NCBI GenBank assembly: GCA_025458025.1
Contig: JALOTF010000050.1
Location: 1-39,426, forward strand
DNA from: Beijerinckiaceae bacterium
GTDB taxonomy: Bacteria; Pseudomonadota; Alphaproteobacteria; Rhizobiales; Beijerinckiaceae
Direction of reading: 5' to 3'
DNA length: 39,426 nt
A program made the position numbers and the translations under genes. Below, in pieces: positions 34,357 to 39,426 of the stretch. The notes under the pieces were generated by a model that saw nothing but the letters and a program-made list of their open reading frames with translations, was not told the DNA's origin and did no database searches. Each line of letters starts with the position of its first letter. Position 1 is the first letter of the stretch.

Positions 34357-35244
34357 TCAATCCACGGCGACTTCCGTCGCGCGGTCCAGCAATTCGCGCA
34401 AAAGCGGATTCGGGAAGCGTCGCTGGATATGCACGCCGTAGAAGGCCTCGCGCAGGCCGGGTAGCTTTTCGATTTCCACCAGCGCCCCGCTTGCCAGTTC
34501 GTCACGCACGACGATGGGCGGAATGACCGCGAGCCCCGCGCCTTCGCGCACGAGCAGGCGCATCATCGCCATGTCATCCACCTCCGCCGCGACCTGCGGG
34601 AAGACGCCGAGCCCATCAGTGAGCGCGCTGAACCCGAGGCGCACACCGCTGGAACGCCCCGGCAGCACCAGCGGGTGCCGCGCCAGTCGTTCGCGCAAGG
34701 CCAAGCCGGGCTCGGCGAAAGCCGGCACCCCGATTAGGCTCACGGGCTGCTCATCCAGCCGATGCACCACGAAAGCCGTGAGTCCATCACTGGCGGGCGG
34801 CTGGTTCGTGAGCACGAGATCGAGCTGCAACGCTTCGAGGCCGAGAATCAGTTCCTCCGCGCCGGCGGAGCACAGGATGACCTCGACATCCGGCCGCCCG
34901 AGCAGCGGTTTCAGGAACTGAAGCTGGAAATTACGCGAGAGCGTAGCCATTGCGCCCACGCGCAACACGCGCCGGGCATGGCTTGCCTGCCGCAAGGTTT
35001 CCACCAGCTCACGCCCCGTAGAGAAGATGGAATCCGCATGATCCAGCGCGATCCGCCCCGCTTCCGTGAGGTGCAGCGCCCTGCCGCGCCGCTCGAACAA
35101 TTGCTGGCCAAGCCGCTGTTCCAGTTGCCGTATTTGCGACGACAAGGCGGATTGCGCCACATTCAACCGCTCCGCCGCGCGGGTGAGGTTCCCCTCATGT
35201 GCGACGACCTGGAAATAGCGGAGGTGGTGATAATTGAGATCCAT
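34357..35244 (-). CDS. LysR-family regulator next to the DAB carbon-transport operon
   Basis: A 295-residue LysR regulator, beginning MDLNYHHLRYFQVVAHEGNL with HTH at about residues 16-36 (NLTRAAERLNVAQSALSSQI), followed by the substrate-binding fold. It is divergent from dabB with 98 bases between the start codons, which hold two inverted repeats. LysR genes are a common neighbour of dab loci in other bacteria. The likely job is to turn on dabBA when inorganic carbon is low; effector unknown. Confidence 0.88.
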   Translation of the reverse strand: MDLNYHHLRYFQVVAHEGNLTRAAERLNVAQSALSSQIRQLEQRLGQQLFERRGRALHLTEAGRIALDHADSIFSTGRELVETLRQASHARRVLRVGAMATLSRNFQLQFLKPLLGRPDVEVILCSAGAEELILGLEALQLDLVLTNQPPASDGLTAFVVHRLDEQPVSLIGVPAFAEPGLALRERLARHPLVLPGRSSGVRLGFSALTDGLGVFPQVAAEVDDMAMMRLLVREGAGLAVIPPIVVRDELASGALVEIEKLPGLREAFYGVHIQRRFPNPLLRELLDRATEVAVD

Positions 35245-35247
35245 ATT

Positions 35248-35264
35248 GTTCTAAATACAAGAAC
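35248..35264. promoter_or_regulatory. LysR-type operator GTTCT-N7-AGAAC upstream of dabB
   Basis: GTTCT (35248-35252) and AGAAC (35260-35264) form a perfect inverted repeat; within it lies the T-N11-A box TCTAAATACAAGA. It starts 3 bases from the LysR start codon and 79 bases before the dabB start, as expected for an autoregulating LysR site. Confidence 0.55.
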
Positions 35265-35274
35265 GAAATATTCC

Positions 35275-35300
35275 AAACAATCTATTTTTATGGATTGTTT
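35275..35300. promoter_or_regulatory. Second dyad AAACAATC-N10-GATTGTTT before dabB
   Basis: AAACAATC (35275-35282) and GATTGTTT (35293-35300) are perfectly complementary around a 10-base AT-rich spacer. It lies in the same divergent region, 43 bases before the dabB ATG, and could be a second regulator site overlapping the dabB promoter. Confidence 0.5.
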
Positions 35301-35342
35301 CCCTGCGTTAGGCAGCTGCGACATTTTTTCACGAGGCTTTTC

Positions 35343-36905
35343 ATGTCGCTCTCGCTTCTACCCCTCGCCGCTCCCGCCGCTCTGCTGGTTCCCGCCTGTC
35401 TCGCGCTGGCCATGCCGGGACGCCGCCCGCGTGGTCTGCTGATCATCGCGGAAATTGCGGCTCTGGCGGCTCTGGGCGTGGCCATCGCCAGCCTTGCCTT
35501 GCTGATCGGCCAGGGCGCGCAGACAAGCCCGTTTCTCGGCGCGGGGCTTTTCGGCCTCAGCTTGCGGCTGGATGCCGTCTCCGCGAGCATGCTGGCGCTG
35601 GTCGCCTTCATCGGCTGGATCGTTTTGCGCTATTCCGCCCGCTACCTCGATGGCGAAGCGCGGCAAGGCGAGTTCATCGGCTGGATGAGCGCGACGCTTG
35701 CGACTGTCCTGCTCTTCGTGATCTCCGGCAACCTCATCCAACTGGCCCTCACGTGGGTGCTCACGAGCCTCTTCCTGCACAAGCTGCTGCTGTTCTACCC
35801 GGATCGGGCCGCCGCTCAGCGCGCCGCGCGCAAGAAGTTCCTCTTCGCGCGGCTCGGCGATGCCGCGATGATCGGTGCAGTGATCCTGCTGATCGCCCGC
35901 ACCGGCACCAGCGACCTTGCGAGCGTGATCGCGGCGCTGAAATCCGGCCAGAACGGATTGATGGTCGTGGCTGCCGCGACCCTCATCGCGCTCGCTGCGC
36001 TGCTGAAGAGCGCGCAATTCCCCACCCATGGCTGGCTGACCGAGGTGATGGAAACGCCGACGCCAGTTTCGGCCCTCCTTCATGCGGGCGTGATCAATGC
36101 CGGCGGCTTCCTGCTGATCCGCCTCGCGGATGTGCTGCTCGCCGCGCCCGGCGTGCTCGCGCTGCTGGTGATGGTTGGCGGCTTCACCGCGCTCTTCGGC
36201 GGCCTCGTGATGCTCACGCAAAGCTCGGTGAAGACCGCGCTCGCCTGGTCCACTGTGGCGCAGATGGGCTTCATGATGCTCCAATGCGGCCTCGCGCTCT
36301 TCCCGCTGGCGCTGCTGCACATCATCGCCCATTCGCTATACAAGGCGCATGCCTTCCTCTCCTCCGGCACGGCGGTGGAGGTTGTGGCCTCGGGCCGGCG
36401 GCCCGGCCCGGTGGCGGTGCCGAACCTGAAAGCCGTGGGCCGCGCCTTCCTGCTGGCGCTCGGCATCTATGCCGCCATCGCGCTGGCTTTCGGCCTCGAC
36501 AACAAGTCCCCGCAGGCCATTGCGCTCGGCGCGATCCTCATCCTCGGCGTCGCCTATCTGCTCGCGCAGGGCCTCGCGGATGCCGCGCCGCGCGCGCTGA
36601 CCTGGCGGACGAGCCTGCTCGCGGGCCTTGCCTCGGTGAGCTACTTCGCGCTCCAGCGGATTGCGGAAGCGCTGACCGCCGGTGCCCTGCCCGTCACGCC
36701 CTCGCCGGGACCGCTGGAATGGGGCCTCGTGGCTCTGGCCATGGTGAGCTTCGGCCTCGTAGCCTTCGCGCAGGCGACCTTCCCGCTCTGGTCGGATCAT
36801 CCGGCGGCGGCGGGCCTGCGGGTGCATCTCGCGAACGGGCTTTACGCCAACGCGGTCTTCGATCGCTGGCTCGGCGGCTGGAAGCGAAGCCGCACTGCCG
36901 CCTGA
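35343..36905 (+). CDS. dabB: DAB inorganic carbon transporter membrane subunit DabB (NuoL-like)
   Basis: A 520-residue inner-membrane protein; ATG 35343 has GAGG at 35333-35336. It is related to NuoL/MrpA proton channels: the segment [20 protein letters not shown] with [19 protein letters not shown] is the complex I core motif. No other nuo or mrp genes are near; instead dabA follows after 41 bases. In the DAB system DabB couples proton flow to DabA, driving CO2 capture as bicarbonate. That role is known for the family and inferred here from the pair. Confidence 0.9.
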   Translation: MSLSLLPLAAPAALLVPACLALAMPGRRPRGLLIIAEIAALAALGVAIASLALLIGQGAQTSPFLGAGLFGLSLRLDAVSASMLALVAFIGWIVLRYSARYLDGEARQGEFIGWMSATLATVLLFVISGNLIQLALTWVLTSLFLHKLLLFYPDRAAAQRAARKKFLFARLGDAAMIGAVILLIARTGTSDLASVIAALKSGQNGLMVVAAATLIALAALLKSAQFPTHGWLTEVMETPTPVSALLHAGVINAGGFLLIRLADVLLAAPGVLALLVMVGGFTALFGGLVMLTQSSVKTALAWSTVAQMGFMMLQCGLALFPLALLHIIAHSLYKAHAFLSSGTAVEVVASGRRPGPVAVPNLKAVGRAFLLALGIYAAIALAFGLDNKSPQAIALGAILILGVAYLLAQGLADAAPRALTWRTSLLAGLASVSYFALQRIAEALTAGALPVTPSPGPLEWGLVALAMVSFGLVAFAQATFPLWSDHPAAAGLRVHLANGLYANAVFDRWLGGWKRSRTAA

Positions 36906-36946
36906 CGCCTGCACCTTCCCCCATTCTGCCCCCACGGGAGCCTGAG

Positions 36947-39426
36947 ATGACCCAGAACGCCCTTCCCTCCGAGACGCTGCTCGCCCATGCCGAAGCTGCG
37001 ATCCGGCTGATCCCCCCGGCCTGGCCCCTCGCCGCGACCGTCGCCGTGAACCCCTTCCTCGGCCAGACCGGCGATGACCTCGCCACCGTCGGCGCGCGCC
37101 TCGCCCGGATCGCCGGCGCGAAGGCGACGATGCCGCGCGGCTGGTATCGCGAGCGGATCGCCAGTGGTGCCATCACCGATGCCGATCTGGAAGCCGCGCT
37201 TGCCGCGAGCACCCATTTCGTGAAGCCCGCCGACCTCGCGGCTCTCAAGGCGAAGATCGTGACGGAAGCGCCCGCGCCCACCGCCCTGCCCACGATCGCG
37301 GATCTCGCTGCGGAGGTCTCGGGCCTCGATTGGCCGGCTTTGATCGCCGACCGGATCGGCCTCTGGGCGGCGGGCTATTTTGATGAGGGGCAGGCGCTCT
37401 GGGCCGCGCCCAAGGGCAGGCGGCCATTCACCGCCTGGCGCGCTTTCGCGACACAGGACCTCACCCCCGAGCTTCATGGCCTCACGGGATTTGCCGCGCG
37501 GGCGCAGGATTGGCCCGATGACCCGGTGGCGGTGATCGCCGAGGCGCAATCCCTGCTGAACCTCCCGGCGGAAGCGCTCACGAGCTACTTCCACCAGACG
37601 CTCCATGGTCTGCTTGGCTGGTCGCAAACCGCGCGCTACCGGCTCTGGCAGGCGGAACTCGCGGGCGAGACCGACCCCGCGACGCTCGATATGCTGGCGA
37701 TCCGGCTCGCCTTCGAGATTGCGCTCTTCGCGCAATATGAGGGGCAGATCAGCGCGCTCTGGGCGCCGGCGGTGCTTCAGCATGCGAAGCCCGTGGCCGC
37801 GAGCGAAAGCCTGATCATCGACGCGATCCTGCAGGAAGCCGCCGAGCGCGCGGGCCAGCGGAAGCTCGCTGCGACGCTCGCAGCACCCGCCCCGGCTGCG
37901 AAGGATGCCCGGCCTGCGGTTCAGGCCGCCTTCTGCATCGATGTGCGCTCGGAAGTGTTCCGGCGGGCGCTGGAGGAGGCCAATCCCGCGATCCAGACCA
38001 TGGGCTTCGCCGGGTTCTTCGGCGTCTTCGCGCAGCACAAGCGCTTCGGTTCGGATGTCGAGGAAAAGCGGCTGCCCGTGCTGCTCAACCCTTCGGTTTT
38101 CACCTGCACGATCGAGGCGAACAGCGATAACGAGCGCAAATCGCGCTATGCCGCTCGGGCCCGGCGGGCCTGGGGCCGGTTCAAGCGAGCGGCGGTCTCT
38201 TCCTTCGCCTTTGTCGAGGCAACCGGCCCGGTTTATCTCGGCAAGCTGATGAAGGATGGCCTCGGCTTCACGAAGACGCCGGTTCCGAATGATCCGCCGC
38301 CGCGCTTCGCGACGGGCCTCGACGCAGAAACCAAAGCGAAATCCGCCGAAATGGTGCTGCGTGCGATGTCGCTCACCGAGAATTTCGCGCGGGTGGTTCT
38401 GCTCGCGGGCCATGGCGCGAATGTGGTCAACAATCCGCATGCCAGCGCTCTCCATTGCGGGGCCTGTGGTGGCTTCTCAGGTGAGGTGAATGCGCGGCTA
38501 CTATCCCTGCTGCTCAACGATCCCGAAGCGCGGCAGGGCCTCGCGGCGAAGGGCATCGTGGTTCCGGCGGACACGCTCTTCGTGGGTGCGCTGCATGACA
38601 CCACGACCGACGCCGTGACCCTCTACGACACCGACACGCCCTCCCCGGCTCACACTGCGGAGATCAGCGCGCTCAAGGCGAGCCTTGCGCGGGCGGCCGT
38701 CATCGCGCGGGCCGAGCGTGCCACGAAGCTGCCGGGCGCGAAGAGCGACTCGGATGTCATTGCGCGCGCCCGCAACTGGGCCGAGCTGCGGCCGGAATGG
38801 GGCCTCGCGGGCTGCCAGGCCTTTCTCGCTGCGCCGCGCAACCGCACCGCCGGCAAGGCGCTGGAGGGCCGCGCCTTCCTGCACGATTACGACTGGCAGG
38901 CCGATGCGAAGAACGGCTACCCGGTTCTGGAGCTGATCCTCACCGCGCCGGTGGTGGTCGCGAGCTGGATCAGCCTGCAATATTACGGCTCGACGGTCGC
39001 GCCGGAGATCTATGGCGGCGGCAACAAGCTCCTGCACAACGTGGTCGGTGGCATCGGCGTGCTCGAAGGCAATGGCGGGCCGATGCGCACGGGCCTGCCC
39101 TGGCAATCGGTGCATGACGGCGAGGCGTTCCGCCATGAGCCCTTGCGGCTCACCGTGGGGGTGGAAGCGCCGGTCGAGGCGATCACAGCCATCCTCGCGA
39201 AACACGAGGGCGTGCGGGCCCTCTTCGACCAGCGCTGGCTGCACCTCTTCGCGATTGGTTCGAAGCCGAAGGGCCGGGCAAGGCCGATGGTGCGACCAGG
39301 CTGGCGGCGTGATGGAGTGCCGCCGGATCAGGCGGCACCCTCCCCGCTCGCGAGGTTGAACCCCTCATCGAGCCAGCCGGTGATGCCGCCGACCATGATC
39401 TTCACCGGTCTTCCGAGGCGCGCGAG
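36947..39426 (+). CDS. dabA: DAB inorganic carbon transporter catalytic subunit DabA (DUF2309), open at window edge
   Basis: The protein opens with ATG 36947 (behind GAG) and the motif [18 protein letters not shown]. Zinc ligands of DabA are conserved: Cys330 and Asp332 in FCIDVRSE, His489 in [12 protein letters not shown] and Cys504 in [10 protein letters not shown], spaced as in the Halothiobacillus enzyme. DabA is a beta-carbonic-anhydrase-like protein that, with DabB, hydrates CO2 unidirectionally and traps it as bicarbonate. Convincing coding runs to about 39255 (WLHLFAI). After that this frame meets no stop before 39426 and overlaps a convergent rhodanese gene. A switch to the neighbouring frame near 39250-39260 would end at TGA 39310-39312, so the 3' end here is doubtful. 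Confidence 0.9.
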   Translation, partial: MTQNALPSETLLAHAEAAIRLIPPAWPLAATVAVNPFLGQTGDDLATVGARLARIAGAKATMPRGWYRERIASGAITDADLEAALAASTHFVKPADLAALKAKIVTEAPAPTALPTIADLAAEVSGLDWPALIADRIGLWAAGYFDEGQALWAAPKGRRPFTAWRAFATQDLTPELHGLTGFAARAQDWPDDPVAVIAEAQSLLNLPAEALTSYFHQTLHGLLGWSQTARYRLWQAELAGETDPATLDMLAIRLAFEIALFAQYEGQISALWAPAVLQHAKPVAASESLIIDAILQEAAERAGQRKLAATLAAPAPAAKDARPAVQAAFCIDVRSEVFRRALEEANPAIQTMGFAGFFGVFAQHKRFGSDVEEKRLPVLLNPSVFTCTIEANSDNERKSRYAARARRAWGRFKRAAVSSFAFVEATGPVYLGKLMKDGLGFTKTPVPNDPPPRFATGLDAETKAKSAEMVLRAMSLTENFARVVLLAGHGANVVNNPHASALHCGACGGFSGEVNARLLSLLLNDPEARQGLAAKGIVVPADTLFVGALHDTTTDAVTLYDTDTPSPAHTAEISALKASLARAAVIARAERATKLPGAKSDSDVIARARNWAELRPEWGLAGCQAFLAAPRNRTAGKALEGRAFLHDYDWQADAKNGYPVLELILTAPVVVASWISLQYYGSTVAPEIYGGGNKLLHNVVGGIGVLEGNGGPMRTGLPWQSVHDGEAFRHEPLRLTVGVEAPVEAITAILAKHEGVRALFDQRWLHLFAIGSKPKGRARPMVRPGWRRDGVPPDQAAPSPLARLNPSSSQPVMPPTMIFTGLPRRA
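39317..39338. terminator. Hairpin between dabA and the convergent rhodanese gene
   Basis: GTGCCGCC (39317-39324) and GGCGGCAC (39331-39338) form a perfect 8-base stem with loop GGATCA. No T-tract follows on either strand, but the position, just after the frame-1 stop at 39312 and overlapping the rhodanese stop, suggests a bidirectional transcription end. Confidence 0.45.
39328..39426 (-). CDS. Rhodanese-domain protein, C-terminal end only
   Basis: The minus strand holds 32 codons ending in TGA (39330-39328), with the 5' part beyond the window. The sequence [19 protein letters not shown] is the end of a rhodanese domain (the GGxxGW motif after the last strand), followed by a short tail [10 protein letters not shown]. 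The active-site Cys would lie outside the window. It is convergent with dabA, and its existence argues that dabA should stop before 39328. Confidence 0.7.
   Translation of the reverse strand, partial: LARLGRPVKIMVGGITGWLDEGFNLASGEGAA

Noticed and set aside
36842-38455. 537-codon minus-strand open frame
   Set aside because: Antisense shadow of dabA, which has conserved zinc-site motifs on the plus strand.
1-39426. CRISPR arrays, insertion sequences, rRNA, toxin-antitoxin pairs
   Set aside because: No regularly spaced repeats, transposase motifs or rRNA-like sequence seen on reading either strand.

Overview
The window is a GC-rich chromosomal stretch with dense coding, short intergenic gaps and many 4-base start/stop overlaps. 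Gene content points to an alphaproteobacterium, most likely Hyphomicrobiales (Rhizobiales): a DUF2865 protein, a TadG-like von Willebrand A protein, maf and yacG close together, a urtABCDE transporter behind a sigma-54 promoter, and a dgcN-dgcA pair. This placement is inferred from gene families only; no rRNA gene is present.

Layout. The left edge (1-374) looks like the end of an integrated element: the start of a phage-type integrase runs off the window beside the 3' end of a tRNA-Gln gene, with short repeats between them. Next come a DUF2865 envelope protein (652-1758, with a strong terminator), a periplasmic ferric-iron binding protein and its fused permease (1995-4635, no ATPase gene beside them), a two-subunit 3-oxoacid CoA-transferase (4796-6189, with a terminator), an AsmA-like protein (6441-8219) and tRNA-Phe (8346-8421). 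On the minus strand urtA-urtB-urtC-urtD-urtE (14189 down to 8504) forms a complete urea ABC transporter operon with a sigma-54 promoter in front and a stem-loop between urtA and urtB. A trans-sulfuration-type PLP enzyme and a TadG-like protein follow, then yacG, an aldo/keto reductase and maf.

From 19231 to 26834 lies a catabolic block: an esterase, an SDR protein lacking the usual Tyr/Lys pair, a GntR regulator, a D-amino-acid-type aminotransferase, and a LysR regulator divergent from dgcN-dgcA (D-glutamate to N-acetyl-D-glutamate to N-acetyl-L-glutamate), followed by a class III CoA-transferase. From 26901 to 33060 a cobalamin riboswitch leads into btuB-btuC-btuD-btuF for B12 uptake, then an OsmC-like protein and a rhodanese. 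metZ (methionine synthesis) converges on the rhodanese gene so that both stop codons share a TTAA.

The right end (34357-39426) holds a LysR regulator divergent from dabB-dabA, the two-component DAB inorganic carbon transporter (proton-translocating DabB, zinc carbonic-anhydrase-like DabA). Its operator region carries two clear inverted repeats. The dabA frame has no stop before the window edge and overlaps the last 32 codons of a convergent rhodanese gene, which suggests a 3' frameshift, an altered C-terminus or a sequence error.

The most interesting points are the DAB locus with its regulator and odd dabA end, the D-glutamate cluster, the tRNA-Gln/integrase junction and the sigma-54 promoter of the urea operon. 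I found no CRISPR array, insertion sequence or clearly unprecedented system.
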